DNA of 64,000 nucleotides from Sporosarcina globispora (GCF_001274725.1 NZ_LGUF01000007.1:4592430-4656429); one strand, 5' to 3'. Counted from the stretch's first letter, positions 16,248 through 24,829 are shown. Numbers and translations are program-made. Notes: generated by a model from the sequence alone, not told the origin.

Positions 16248-16277
16248 GGCCGGCCCTGTCCTTTGGGCCGGTTTTTT
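16248..16277 (+). terminator. Intrinsic terminator of the SASP gene
   Basis: GC-rich stem CCGGCCC/GGGCCGG followed by six T. Confidence 0.92.
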
Positions 16278-16330
16278 AAATTAAAGGGAAAACACTTCTT
16301 AACCGTACACTTAAAAATGGAGGCCTACCT

Positions 16331-16456
16331 ATGACCAACAAAAATGACAACCGCGAAAGAAAAAACAAATATCCTAATAACAAAAAACAGGATACAGAGT
16401 TCTCGAGAGATGCAGATATCAGAAGCCAAATTACAAAAAAAGATCTGCAAAAATAA
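16331..16456 (+). CDS. Small basic hydrophilic protein (41 aa), unknown
   Basis: Begins MTNKNDNRERKNKYPNNKKQ and ends KKDLQK. It is very rich in Lys, Asn, Asp and Arg, with no hydrophobic helix. A GGAGG-type ribosome binding site 9 nt before the ATG and a dedicated terminator right after it argue that it is real, although its size would escape most length cutoffs. Its position just after the SASP gene hints at a sporulation-linked product; the family is not recognised. Confidence 0.6.
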   Translation: MTNKNDNRERKNKYPNNKKQDTEFSRDADIRSQITKKDLQK

Positions 16457-16469
16457 AATGGCGAATAAC

Positions 16470-16500
16470 AAAAAAGGCACGTCACTGACGGCCTTTTTTA
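16470..16500 (+). terminator. Intrinsic terminator
   Basis: Stem AAAAAGGC-GTC/GAC-GGCCTTTTTT around a 3-nt loop. Confidence 0.85.
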
Positions 16501-16529
16501 GGTGAACTTAAAACAAAACTCTACCCTTT

Positions 16530-16670
16530 TTAAATTTCCTTTTCTGATTCACGTTTTTTACTGCTCGGCCTCTTCAAAATTTCATTAATTTCACCAATAT
16601 CACCTTTTGCATTTATAATTTCAAATATCTGATTTAATCCTTCAACGTCTTGTTTATCTTGTTCTTTCAC
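16530..16670 (-). CDS. Small acidic/basic hypothetical protein (46 aa)
   Basis: GTG-initiated frame preceded by AGGGAGGG at good distance; it starts VKEQDKQDVEGLNQIFEIIN and continues with a GDIGEINEILKRP stretch, then a Lys/Arg/Ser-rich tail. A short amphipathic helix is likely, with no signal or membrane segment. I do not recognise the family. It lies between the SASP region and the amino-acid racemase operon, transcribed toward 16530. The good RBS and lack of overlap with another gene support it. Confidence 0.55.
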   Translation of the reverse strand: MKEQDKQDVEGLNQIFEIINAKGDIGEINEILKRPSSKKRESEKEI

Positions 16671-16742
16671 GATCAACCCTCCCTTTATCTTACTATTATC
16701 TTGTTTCTATATGGATCGGAATATGCCAATAGACAGCTCCGA

Positions 16743-16776
16743 CAATTAAAACAGTTCTCCACAACGGAGAACTGCA
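16743..16776 (-). terminator. Intrinsic terminator of the racemase operon
   Basis: Stem CAGTTCTCC/GGAGAACTG (16752-16774) with a 5-nt loop, followed on the minus strand by TTTTAATT. Confidence 0.87.
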
Positions 16777-16807
16777 TTGATTTTTTTAGATATTATTTGA
16801 AATCTTA

Positions 16808-17917
16808 TTATTTTGAAAAAGTCCGGCTATAAAGAGTTATATCCTCAATTTTAGATCGATTAGGCTCATAGCCTATTCCAGGTCTTTGAGGAACGTAAAT
16901 ATATCCTTCTTCCATAGTGACTTCAGGATCAATGATATCTTCTTTCCAGTAGTGGGAAGATGGGGCTGTATCGCCAGGAAGCGTAAAATTGGAAAGTGAG
17001 GTTATAGCAATATTATGCGCTCGCCCTATTCCAGCTTCAAGCATTCCGCCACACCACATTGGAATATTATTTTCTTCGCAAAGGTCATGTATTTTTCTTG
17101 ACTCTGTCAATCCGCCTACCCGGCCAATTTTAAGATTAATGATTCTGCAGCTTCCAAGCTCAATGGCTTTTCTGGCATCCTCGAAAGTATGTATACTTTC
17201 ATCAAGGCATATTGGTGTTTTCAGATTACTTTGAAGTTTGGCATGATCGATAATATCATCATGTTCCAAAGGCTGTTCAATCATCATTAGCTCAAACTCC
17301 TCCAGCCTTTGAAGATGCTCAATATCACCAAGTGTATAAGCGCAATTAGCATCAGCCATAAGCTGTATTCCAGGAAATTGTGCACGAATGGCCTTTAATA
17401 TATGCACATCCCAGCCTGGTTTAATTTTCACTTTGATCCGTTTGTACCCCTCATTTACATATCCTTCAATTTGTTTGAGCATCTTTATCTCTGAATCCTG
17501 AATGCCCACACTTACCCCGACTTCTATTTTTTCCTTTACACCGCCTAAAGCTTTTGCAAGGGTTATCCCTTTCTCCCGTGCATACAGGTCCCAGACAGCA
17601 CCCTCGAGCGCTGCTTTGGCATTGAAATTTCCTCTGATTGGCCTGAATGCTTCTGAAACATCATCAGGATGCCGGATTTCTGATGCAAAAAGGACCGGTA
17701 TTAAATGATCACTCATGATGTGCCAATTCGTCTTAACTGTTTCTTCATTATAGATTGGTTCCATAATGGAAACCGATTCTGCCCAGCCCGACACTCCGCT
17801 TTTTGATTTTACTTCGACAAGAATAAAGTCTTTATCCACTTCTGTTCCGACGCTTGTAGTAAATGGATTCAGCAGCTCCATTTTGACGTGCCTTAATACA
17901 ATGCTTTTGATTTCCAT
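16808..17917 (-). CDS. N-succinylamino acid racemase / o-succinylbenzoate synthase family enzyme
   Basis: Enolase-superfamily racemase acting on the alpha-carbon of N-acylated (succinyl) amino acids; some relatives also make o-succinylbenzoate (MenC). Seen: catalytic lysines in RIKVKIKPG (Lys162/Lys164), metal ligands in MADANCAYT (Asp189), [10 protein letters not shown] (Glu214) and CLDESIHT (Asp239), and the opposite-face lysine in [10 protein letters not shown] (Lys263). Length 369 aa is standard. Its place after a GNAT enzyme and a transporter, not beside men genes, favours the racemase role. It is the last gene of the operon, 12 nt after the GNAT gene. Confidence 0.9.
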   Translation of the reverse strand: MEIKSIVLRHVKMELLNPFTTSVGTEVDKDFILVEVKSKSGVSGWAESVSIMEPIYNEETVKTNWHIMSDHLIPVLFASEIRHPDDVSEAFRPIRGNFNAKAALEGAVWDLYAREKGITLAKALGGVKEKIEVGVSVGIQDSEIKMLKQIEGYVNEGYKRIKVKIKPGWDVHILKAIRAQFPGIQLMADANCAYTLGDIEHLQRLEEFELMMIEQPLEHDDIIDHAKLQSNLKTPICLDESIHTFEDARKAIELGSCRIINLKIGRVGGLTESRKIHDLCEENNIPMWCGGMLEAGIGRAHNIAITSLSNFTLPGDTAPSSHYWKEDIIDPEVTMEEGYIYVPQRPGIGYEPNRSKIEDITLYSRTFSK

Positions 17918-17929
17918 CTTCCCATTCTC

Positions 17930-18748
17930 CTAGCAGTATCCCTCTTCTTTTTCCAAGAGATATATGTATTGGTTTTCAGTGGTTACATCCTTTATTAGAT
18001 CCGTTACAATCCATCCGCTGCTGAGATAATGAACAAATACTGCTTTCGTGCTTTCTCTCCATTTCTGCGCCAAAGCGAAATCCTGCTTTTTAACATCCTG
18101 AAAATTTCCCGGAACCGGTATTAGAATTTTTTCATTTTCGATGTTCAGAATTGTATTTTCAGGAACAGAAAAACCATCCGTCCTCCCTGTTTCTATTGCT
18201 CTCGGCACTGCTTCTTGAGACCATTGACGTTTAGGAGCTTCCTCTTTAATACGCCACTCCACTAAAAATCGGTCAGTTGGTATTCCGGCGTTCATCCCGT
18301 CTGACATTTCACCATAAGCATTTTCTATATATTTGGTGCATATAGCCCCCAGCTTATGCAGATTGAGATTGGCATTAACTGTTTCAAGTGGGTCGTATGT
18401 CCATGAAATGAGATCATAGCCTTTCTCAAGCGCTGTCTTTTTTTGAGCATTTTTCAGCTTTTCCCCAATCCCGAATGCCCGGTACTTGGTGTGAATTCCA
18501 AGGCTGTGAGAGCATAGATATACCTTTGTGCCGTCAAACCCAGGAAAGCTGTATTGAAAACCGATCAGTTCCTCTTCCAGGAACGCACCTAACACAAAAC
18601 CGCCATTTTTAACCGTTGCCACTGTATGATTAACCGGCACTGCTTCTTCCGCACTCCATATACATGTTTCCAGTTCGTATACAGCTTCAAGATCCTCAAC
18701 TGTGTGAAGGTTTTTAATTACCAATGATGTTACTGCTTCTTGCTTCAT
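17930..18748 (-). CDS. GNAT-family acyltransferase, likely amino-acid N-succinyltransferase
   Basis: A 272-residue protein of the COG3375 type: a GNAT fold in the N-terminal two thirds (motif around RAFGIGEKLKNAQKKTALEKG, acetyl/succinyl-CoA binding) and a family-specific C-terminal half. In Geobacillus the gene next to the N-succinylamino-acid racemase encodes a succinyl-CoA:D-amino-acid N-succinyltransferase, and this arrangement is the same, so I infer that reaction. It immediately precedes the racemase with a 12-nt gap. The sequence alone does not prove succinyl specificity; acetyl-CoA is possible. Confidence 0.82.
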   Translation of the reverse strand: MKQEAVTSLVIKNLHTVEDLEAVYELETCIWSAEEAVPVNHTVATVKNGGFVLGAFLEEELIGFQYSFPGFDGTKVYLCSHSLGIHTKYRAFGIGEKLKNAQKKTALEKGYDLISWTYDPLETVNANLNLHKLGAICTKYIENAYGEMSDGMNAGIPTDRFLVEWRIKEEAPKRQWSQEAVPRAIETGRTDGFSVPENTILNIENEKILIPVPGNFQDVKKQDFALAQKWRESTKAVFVHYLSSGWIVTDLIKDVTTENQYIYLLEKEEGYC

Positions 18749-18769
18749 AACCTTCCCCTTCCTTCATAT

Positions 18770-18791
18770 CAGGCCGCTTTTTGCCGGCCTG
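18770..18791. other. Intercistronic hairpin between transporter and GNAT genes
   Basis: CAGGCCG/CGGCCTG inverted repeat with an 8-nt loop and no following T-tract, in the 76-nt gap. It may affect mRNA processing or stability rather than terminate transcription. Confidence 0.5.
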
Positions 18792-18824
18792 TATTCTTCC
18801 CTTTTCATGAATGCTAACATTACA

Positions 18825-20207
18825 CTAAAATATTATATGTGCCACAGCTACTACAATTGGCAATGTTATAATAGTACGAAGAAGGAAGATAAGAATTAAA
18901 TCCTTTATGCTGACAGGCAGATTTGAACCTAAAAGAAGGCCGCCCATCTCAGACATATAAACCAGCTGTGTTACAGAGACACAGGCAATTACAAATCTTG
19001 TCATTTCACTTTCAATTCCGCTGCCGATGACAGCCGGCAGGAACATATCTGCAAATCCAACCACCATTGTCTGGGCCGCTTCTGCTGCTTCCGGAATTTG
19101 CATTAGAGACAGGATCGGTTCAAACGGCTTGCCAAGAATCGTAAAAGCAGGTGTAAATTCAGCAATTACCAGGGCAACCGTTCCAATCGCCATAACAATG
19201 GGCAGAACTCCCATCCACATGTCCAGTACATTTTCAAAACCTTCTTTTACCACAGCTGCTGCACTATTATTCGTACGCGCTTTCTTAATAGCATTATTTA
19301 ATCCCCATTTAACAGGTGTAGTTTGGGAAGGAATAGACGTTTCCGCCTTCAGCTCTGTCCCTTCATAAGCTGTATCGGCTTTCCTGGATAATGGCGGAAT
19401 CCGCGGCATTACAATGGCTGCCACGAGACCGGCAAGGATAATTGTTAAATAATAATGAATGAAATACTCTTCTAAATCTAAGTATTGAATAATTACAATC
19501 GTAAAAGTAATAGAAACAACTGAAAAGGTTGTAGCAACAACTGCAGCTTCCCGTTTTGTATAATAGCCTTCTTCATATTGTTTGGTCGTAAGGAGGACAC
19601 CGATTGTACCGTCGCCTACCCATGAAGCCAAACAATCAAGTGAAGAACGGCCAGGCAGCTTAAATACAGGCCTCATCACTTTAATCAGTAATGCACCAAA
19701 AAATTCAAGCAGACCGAAATTCAAAAGAAGCGGAAGCAATAAACCTGCCAGAAGGAATGTAGTAAATAGTATAGGAATTAACTCATAGATTAAGAGTCCG
19801 CCGGTATTCTCTGAATATACTGGTTTAAGGCCAATTTCAAACAAAGTAATAATAGCAAAAACTGTTCCAAGAAAACGGGCTCCCACCCAAAATTTACTGA
19901 CATTCAGTAATTTGTTCAAATATGGGCTGTTTAAGATAAAGCCCGGTTTATAAATTATTGCTACCAGCGAGCCAATTACTGAAAGAGCCATAATAGAAAC
20001 AGTAATTGCAGGTATGGAATCTCCCAGCAATCCATTAATTTGATTTGCTAAATAAGCAACCGGAATTGTTATCCCATCTTCTCCTTGAATCGGCACCATA
20101 AATAGTAAAACCCCGATCAAAGAAGGAATTAGAAATTTTAAATAGTCCCCGGCTGTGTAGGATGCCGTTACCTCCTGCTGAATCATTTTCTTTGATAGAC
20201 TGCTCAT
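18825..20207 (-). CDS. YjiH-family membrane transporter (GATE-type)
   Basis: Polytopic protein of 460 aa with roughly ten hydrophobic segments, belonging to the YjiH family of nucleoside-recognition/GATE-domain proteins. The stretch SSLDCLASWVGDGTIGVLLTT and a later GFADMFLPAVIGSGIESEM are the conserved half-helix-type regions. Its substrate is unknown; sitting with a D-amino-acid converting pair, it may import D-amino acids or small peptides (inference). A basic 18-residue N-terminal stretch precedes the first helix. GGGGG precedes the start. Confidence 0.85.
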   Translation of the reverse strand: MSSLSKKMIQQEVTASYTAGDYLKFLIPSLIGVLLFMVPIQGEDGITIPVAYLANQINGLLGDSIPAITVSIMALSVIGSLVAIIYKPGFILNSPYLNKLLNVSKFWVGARFLGTVFAIITLFEIGLKPVYSENTGGLLIYELIPILFTTFLLAGLLLPLLLNFGLLEFFGALLIKVMRPVFKLPGRSSLDCLASWVGDGTIGVLLTTKQYEEGYYTKREAAVVATTFSVVSITFTIVIIQYLDLEEYFIHYYLTIILAGLVAAIVMPRIPPLSRKADTAYEGTELKAETSIPSQTTPVKWGLNNAIKKARTNNSAAAVVKEGFENVLDMWMGVLPIVMAIGTVALVIAEFTPAFTILGKPFEPILSLMQIPEAAEAAQTMVVGFADMFLPAVIGSGIESEMTRFVIACVSVTQLVYMSEMGGLLLGSNLPVSIKDLILIFLLRTIITLPIVVAVAHIIF

Positions 20208-20258
20208 TCGTTATGCCCCCTTTTATTTTTCTGGTTTTAACTCCCCTGCTGTTCAATT

Positions 20259-21113
20259 TTATTCAATAAATAACTCTTGATCAGCATACAGAATTTCCAG
20301 TTCCTGCTGTCTCTTCGCAATTTTTTCATGATCCTGTTTTTGGATACCTGCAATCAGCACCTCCAGTAAACTAATAACAGACGCAATTGAATGATGCCCA
20401 GAGTCCATATGTTCATCCGTAGTTAGAGTTACTGCAGCCATTTGGCCGATAGGCGAAAGCTGACGGTCTGTTATGGCAATTATTTTGGAGCCTTCCCTTT
20501 CAGCAAATGAAGCCAGCTTTAAAGTCTCTTTTCGATAACGGGGAAAAGAAAAAATGACAACTGCTGACTGCTCTGTTAAATCACACACATCCTCAGGAAG
20601 AAAACCGTTAGGGCTTGAGATATGAACATTTCCCCTTATTTGTTTAAGTGTGTAATAAAACCAGTATGCGGCAGCAAAAGAACTGCCAAAACCCCCAACA
20701 TAAACCCTGTCTGCCTGGATTAATGCATCAATCGCTTTCCAAAGTTCCCTTTCATCAACCTGATCAAGCAATTGCCGAAGTATTTTCCTCTCTTGATCAA
20801 TGACTCTCCTAAACAGGTTCTCTTCAGCTGCATTTTCTATAGAAGGACTATTTTCATCGCCATCCTGCTGTTTCCCCGCAAGCCAGTCTTTTCTGATCCG
20901 ATCCTGCATTTGGGAATAACCGCTGAATCCTAGTGCATACGCAAGTCGGATGACCGTTGTCTCACTGACGCCTGCATTTCTTCCCACCTGGAATGCTGTT
21001 AATAGCACCGCTTCATCAGCATGCTCCATAATAAATTCTGCTGCTTTCTTCTGCCCTGGGGAGAGTGAGGAATAGCTTGCTTTAATCATCTGGCTCATTG
21101 TTTTAATATCCAT
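20259..21113 (-). CDS. RpiR/MurR-family transcriptional regulator
   Basis: DNA-binding regulator with an N-terminal RpiR helix-turn-helix (residues 1-75; the recognition region is AGVSETTVIRLAYALGFSGY) and a C-terminal SIS sugar-isomerase domain (about 125-260), which normally binds a phosphorylated sugar or related ligand. It is the first gene of the operon, 51 nt before the transporter gene. It probably controls the operon in response to a metabolite of the pathway. Since SIS ligands are usually sugar phosphates or N-acetylmuramate phosphates, cell-wall turnover is one possible source of the signal. Confidence 0.9.
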   Translation of the reverse strand: MDIKTMSQMIKASYSSLSPGQKKAAEFIMEHADEAVLLTAFQVGRNAGVSETTVIRLAYALGFSGYSQMQDRIRKDWLAGKQQDGDENSPSIENAAEENLFRRVIDQERKILRQLLDQVDERELWKAIDALIQADRVYVGGFGSSFAAAYWFYYTLKQIRGNVHISSPNGFLPEDVCDLTEQSAVVIFSFPRYRKETLKLASFAEREGSKIIAITDRQLSPIGQMAAVTLTTDEHMDSGHHSIASVISLLEVLIAGIQKQDHEKIAKRQQELEILYADQELFIE

Positions 21114-21346
21114 GCTGGCTCCTCACGAATAGTGAAGGAAAAACTTCTTATGCAAAGTATAAAGCATGAAATGCTTCTCAAACAAGAAGATTTTCTACTA
21201 TTCAAAATTATTTTTATTTACATTAGTCTAAAAATCCACCTTTTTCTTGAAGGTAATCCTTCTTTAAGAGAATTTTAAAGGATAAAATACTTCATTAGCA
21301 AGAGGAAAATGTATTTTTAACAAAAAATATTTATTTTTATGCATTA

Positions 21347-21550
21347 TTAGAGTATGAATTAGCAGTAGAAAAAGATTCAGGTGTTACTGTTAAAGGAAGG
21401 ATTGGCGGCTGGGACGATAATATACATGATATGCGGATCGATTTAATCCTATCGACTCAGCCAATCCAGCCAAAATATTCACGGGTTATCTTTAATGGAA
21501 CATACAAACCCATCATTTCAGATCATTATGGTGTAGAAATTGAAATATAG
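21347..21550 (+). pseudogene. C-terminal remnant of an endonuclease/exonuclease/phosphatase-family protein
   Basis: Open frame without a start that reads through DSGVTVKGRIGGWDDNI, then MRIDLILSTQPIQPKYSRVI and ISDHYGVEIEI before TAG at 21548. The D-L-I-L stretch, the tract leading to SDH and the last strand are the C-terminal signature of Mg-dependent DNase-I-like/sphingomyelinase-type nucleases, where the SDH histidine is catalytic. The N-terminal two thirds are missing and no RBS is present. A terminator follows. I read it as a deletion remnant; an expressed fragment would be inactive. Confidence 0.75.
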
Positions 21551-21552
21551 CC

Positions 21553-21589
21553 AAAAGAAATCCCAGACAACAGTCAGGGATTTCTTTTA
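21553..21589 (+). terminator. Intrinsic terminator after the nuclease remnant
   Basis: Stem AGAAATCCC/GGGATTTCT with a 12-nt loop, then TTTTAT. Confidence 0.82.
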
Positions 21590-21670
21590 TACCATTAGCC
21601 TGCCGATAGAATCAGCCGGTTGGTTCTTCCTATATATATCACCGTACCCTCTTTCAACTTTATTAAGCTC

Positions 21671-21710
21671 AGCAAAAAACCTCCCTTCAGCTAGAGGGAG
21701 GTTTCTTGCT
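21671..21710 (-). terminator. Intrinsic terminator of the proline dehydrogenase gene
   Basis: Long stem AAACCTCCCT/AGGGAGGTTT; minus-strand T-run of six. Confidence 0.9.
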
Positions 21711-22684
21711 TATTTTTTTCGCTTTTTTGTCAATCTGCCTACTAAGAAAGCTCCTGCTGCAACACCAATAACTGTATTGGTTTTCTTATTGAATACCTGT
21801 TTGGCAACAAGGTTTAAGTTCTGCGGCCTTTCTGCCAGGCGCCTCATGAAGTAGCCATACCAGTCGTTACCGAAAGGAACATACGTACAGAAATTATAGC
21901 CTTCACTCGCCAGCTTCAGCTGCATATCCTTGCGGAAGCCATATAGCATTTGGAATTCAAATTTCTCTTTAGGAATATTGTTAACCCTTACAAAATCTTT
22001 TACATGATTAATTACTTTATGGTCATGTGTTGCAATTGATGTGAATTTGCCATTCAGCAAATGCCATTCTATTAATTTTATATAGTTGGCGTCAATGTCA
22101 CTTTTGTCCTGATAAGCAATTTCTTCAGGCTCCTTATAAGCTCCTTTTACAATGCGCAACCGGAAATCCTTATATTTCTTTAAATCTTCTCCAGCTTCCA
22201 GGAAATAGGCTTGAATAACTGTACCTACGTTATCATATTCTTTGGATAATTCGTCCAGTATATCAAAGGAAGGCTGCAAACGCTTGGAGTCTTCCATATC
22301 CATATTCACAAAAATACCATAATGGCTTGCTTTCTCTACTATCTCCTTAACATTTTCAAGACAGAAAGAGTAATCAATATCCAGGCCTAATTGGGAAGGC
22401 TTTAAAGATATATGTGCATCTACCTGGTTTTCATGAATGGCCTCTATCACTTCAATTATTTGTTTTTTCGCTTCTGCCGCCTCTTCTTTTTTATATACGA
22501 ATTCCCCGAGGTTATCGACAGTACAAGAGATGCCATGCGCGTTAAGCTCTTTTATGCTTTGAATTGCTTCTTCTAAATTTGTTCCCGCAACTACATTCTG
22601 CGCTCCCAATTTCAATCCATATTTCTTTGCAGCGCTATTCAGAAATTCATTTTGGGAAAGGCCTATAAACAGATCTTTCAACAT
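21710..22684 (-). CDS. Proline dehydrogenase
   Basis: FAD enzyme oxidising proline to pyrroline-5-carboxylate at the membrane. Seen: the PRODH barrel with conserved strands ISCTVDNLGEFV, HISLKPSQLGLDID, FVNMDMEDSK, RIVKGAYKEPEEIAY, TSIATHDH, FEFQMLYGFRKD and the terminal YVPFGNDWYGYFMRRLAERPQN, where the arginines bind the carboxylate. I use the ATG at 22684, 9 nt after AGGGGAT, giving 324 aa. The last 25 residues form a hydrophobic helix plus a basic Lys/Arg tail, suggesting membrane attachment. Stands alone; no P5C dehydrogenase is adjacent. Confidence 0.92.
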   Translation of the reverse strand: MLKDLFIGLSQNEFLNSAAKKYGLKLGAQNVVAGTNLEEAIQSIKELNAHGISCTVDNLGEFVYKKEEAAEAKKQIIEVIEAIHENQVDAHISLKPSQLGLDIDYSFCLENVKEIVEKASHYGIFVNMDMEDSKRLQPSFDILDELSKEYDNVGTVIQAYFLEAGEDLKKYKDFRLRIVKGAYKEPEEIAYQDKSDIDANYIKLIEWHLLNGKFTSIATHDHKVINHVKDFVRVNNIPKEKFEFQMLYGFRKDMQLKLASEGYNFCTYVPFGNDWYGYFMRRLAERPQNLNLVAKQVFNKKTNTVIGVAAGAFLVGRLTKKRKK

Positions 22685-22825
22685 CGAAATATCCCCTAAC
22701 TCTTGTAATTTCACAATCAAATTATAGCATAGATTTTTAATAAAAATTATTTTGTGAATTATTATATTTTAACGTTTCCCTGTCACTATTTTGGTAAATT
22801 ATTTACTTGGTCCCCCCTGCATAAC

Positions 22826-22864
22826 TTAAAAAAAGTGTTTGGCCATGAGCAGCCAAACACTTTG
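22826..22864 (-). terminator. Intrinsic terminator after tRNA-Val
   Basis: Stem AAGTGTTTGGC/GCCAAACACTT followed by seven U on the minus strand. Confidence 0.93.
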
Positions 22865-22868
22865 TGTA

Positions 22869-22941
22869 TGATTCCGACTGGGTTCGAACCAGCGACCTCT
22901 ACCCTGTCAAGGTAGCGCTCTCCCAGCTGAGCTACGGAATC
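22869..22941 (-). tRNA. tRNA-Val (anticodon GAC)
   Basis: A 73-nt cloverleaf on the minus strand: acceptor GATTCCG/CGGAATC with discriminator A, D-arm AGCTCAGCTGGGAGAGC, anticodon stem CTACC/GGTAG around loop TTGACAG (anticodon GAC, reading GUC and GUU), and the T-loop GTTCGAACC. CCA is not encoded. It stands alone rather than in a cluster, immediately before its own terminator. Confidence 0.97.
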
Positions 22942-23188
22942 GTTATGATATTTCCCTGTATTGGGGACAATATAAAATATACTTGTTTCTCAAATAAAAG
23001 TCAATACCTATTTTTTATCCATAAACTATAAGGTTAGCATCTGTAAAACTAGATTACATTCCCATTACAATTTCCGCTTTTATGCCTTATATGGTATCTT
23101 TTTAAGAATATATGCTTTATAATGCCCTCTATATGATTCTTTTGTTAGTTGAATCAATCCATTCAGGGTTACGGAAGGAGAAATTTAA

Positions 23189-23962
23189 ATGAAGAAACTA
23201 ATGTATCCCTTTTTACTGGTATTAATATCTGCCGTTTTAGCAGCTTGTGGAGCTGATGACGAAAGCAAGAGTGCAGATAAAAAGGATGAAACTAAAACAG
23301 CTGAAACCGATCAGCAGGACCAGAAGGACCAGAAGAAAAAAATGGAAGAAATGCAAAAGAAAATGGACAAACAAAAGCTTGATGAGGAAAAGACTGTTGC
23401 AATTGTTAATGACCAGGAAATTCTTGGCCGTGAATATAACAGCGTGCTTACTTCATCACAAATGATGTATCAGCAAATGGGACAAGACCCTACTACAAAA
23501 GAAGCTGCAGAGAAAATCAAGGAGCAGACACTCGACAGTCTAGTCGGACAAACCCTTCTTCTCCAGGAGGCTGACAAAAAAGGCTACAAAGCTTCTGATG
23601 AAGAAGTAAAAAAGCAGCTGGAAGAAACAAAAGGACAATTCAAGGATGATAAGGAATTCGAAACTGCGATGAAGCAGGCTGGCCTTAATCCTGACTCATT
23701 AGAGAAAGAAATCGCCAATAATATTAAATATACGAAATATATTAATGGCGAAGTTAAACCTGATGAAGTAACGGATGCAGAAATTCAGAAATTCTATGAT
23801 GAATATGCAAGCCAGGGTGGTGCTGAAGGACAGGAGCCGCCTAAATTGGAGGAAGTAAAGCCTCAGATTAAACAGCAGCTTGAACAGCAGAAACAGCAGG
23901 AATTGCTCGTAAAGCATGTTGAAGAATTGAAGAAAAGTGCAAAAATCGATTTTAAGGTATAG
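23189..23962 (+). CDS. SurA/PrsA-like chaperone lipoprotein
   Basis: Membrane-anchored extracellular foldase-type lipoprotein of 257 aa. Seen: a signal peptide with lipobox VLAAC (Cys20), a Lys/Glu/Gln-rich coiled spacer (about 30-65), then a SurA-N chaperone domain (KTVAIVNDQEILGREYNSVL; LVGQTLLLQEADKKGYKASDEEVKKQ) and a C-terminal helix rich in Gln/Lys. The parvulin peptidyl-prolyl isomerase domain of PrsA is absent, so it is a holdase/foldase rather than a canonical PrsA. RBS: GAAGGAG. It is monocistronic with a terminator. Confidence 0.88.
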   Translation: MKKLMYPFLLVLISAVLAACGADDESKSADKKDETKTAETDQQDQKDQKKKMEEMQKKMDKQKLDEEKTVAIVNDQEILGREYNSVLTSSQMMYQQMGQDPTTKEAAEKIKEQTLDSLVGQTLLLQEADKKGYKASDEEVKKQLEETKGQFKDDKEFETAMKQAGLNPDSLEKEIANNIKYTKYINGEVKPDEVTDAEIQKFYDEYASQGGAEGQEPPKLEEVKPQIKQQLEQQKQQELLVKHVEELKKSAKIDFKV

Positions 23963-23970
23963 TCTTCATT

Positions 23971-24004
23971 AGACAGCTCCCAAATATCGGGAGCTGTCTT
24001 TATT
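23971..24004 (+). terminator. Intrinsic terminator
   Basis: Stem GACAGCTCCC/GGGAGCTGTC followed by TTTATTT. Confidence 0.88.
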
Positions 24005-24131
24005 TGTAAATTAAATATTTCTGAAGGCAATTAAGCCCTAGTTGCATTTATGAATGCAACTAAATTCTTCTTGCATTCTGCCCCTTGAGATTATAGCTAA
24101 ATCCTGTAATATGTATTGGGGAGGATACAAC

Positions 24132-24746
24132 ATGATTAAACATACAGCATTCATTCAAATAATTGCGGGTTATTTTACTCTCACTCTCGGTGTCTCATTA
24201 ATTATTTCATCCGATCTTGGTGCAGGTGCTTGGGACACTGTATATGTTGGACTTTCTAACAAATTCGGTCTGACAATAGGTACTTGGTCATTTTTGGTTA
24301 CGGCTTCCCTCATATTTTTCAATGCGCTGCTCACCTGGGAAAAACCCCAGTTTAAATCATTTATTGGAACTATTTTAGCTAGTCTGGGAATCGATTTTTG
24401 GATGGAACTTGTTTTTAACGGGATCACAGTTACACACTTTTCCGTTCAGATCATTGCCTTTATAACTGGTGTCGCACTTCTGGGCTTCGGTGTTTCTATA
24501 TATATCCGTCCGCAATTATTCAGCGGCCCAATTGATGGTTTAATGATCGCAACTGCCAAAAGACTCAATATCAGTATTAAGACCGCCCGTATCATTAACG
24601 AATTTTTAGCATTGGCCATTGGCTTCGCCTTAGGCGGGCCCGTCGGATTGGGCACATTGTTCGTAGCCGTCTTTTTAGGCTATGCCATACAATACGGAAC
24701 CGTCTTGCTAAATCACTTAAAAGATAAAGGATTAAAGATAATTTAA
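24132..24746 (+). CDS. YczE/YitT-type membrane protein
   Basis: Polytopic membrane protein (204 aa, five or six helices) of the YczE/YyaS family. The N-terminal helix ends in an SDLGAGAWDTVYVGLS motif, and a second repeat-like SGPIDGLMIATAKRLNISIKTARI is characteristic of this family. Function is poorly known; a B. subtilis relative (YczE) is needed for bacillaene synthesis, but that does not predict this one. The start is the ATG at 24132, 7 nt after GGGGAGGAT; the longer frame from 24054 lacks an RBS. A terminator follows. Confidence 0.85.
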   Translation: MIKHTAFIQIIAGYFTLTLGVSLIISSDLGAGAWDTVYVGLSNKFGLTIGTWSFLVTASLIFFNALLTWEKPQFKSFIGTILASLGIDFWMELVFNGITVTHFSVQIIAFITGVALLGFGVSIYIRPQLFSGPIDGLMIATAKRLNISIKTARIINEFLALAIGFALGGPVGLGTLFVAVFLGYAIQYGTVLLNHLKDKGLKII

Positions 24747-24747
24747 G

Positions 24748-24776
24748 GGACTTCATTTTTTGAAGTCTCTTTTTTG
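24748..24776 (+). terminator. Intrinsic terminator
   Basis: Stem GGACTTCA/TGAAGTCT followed by six T. Confidence 0.8.
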
Positions 24777-24800
24777 TGCGAACGAATTTTCGCATTTTAC

Positions 24801-24829
24801 TTGATTAAGAACATGCGTTCGTTTATAAT
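24801..24829 (+). promoter_or_regulatory. Sigma-A promoter with LexA (DinR) box in the spacer
   Basis: TTGATT (24801-24806), exactly 17 nt, TATAAT (24824-24829). The spacer contains GAACATGCGTTC (24809-24820), which fits the GAAC-N4-GTTC SOS box; a half-like copy is at about 24779. LexA bound there would cover the promoter. Confidence 0.8.

Noticed and set aside
24054-24131. Longer N-terminus of the YczE-type protein
   Set aside because: No RBS upstream of 24054, while GGGGAGGAT sits at the right distance before 24132 and the family begins there.
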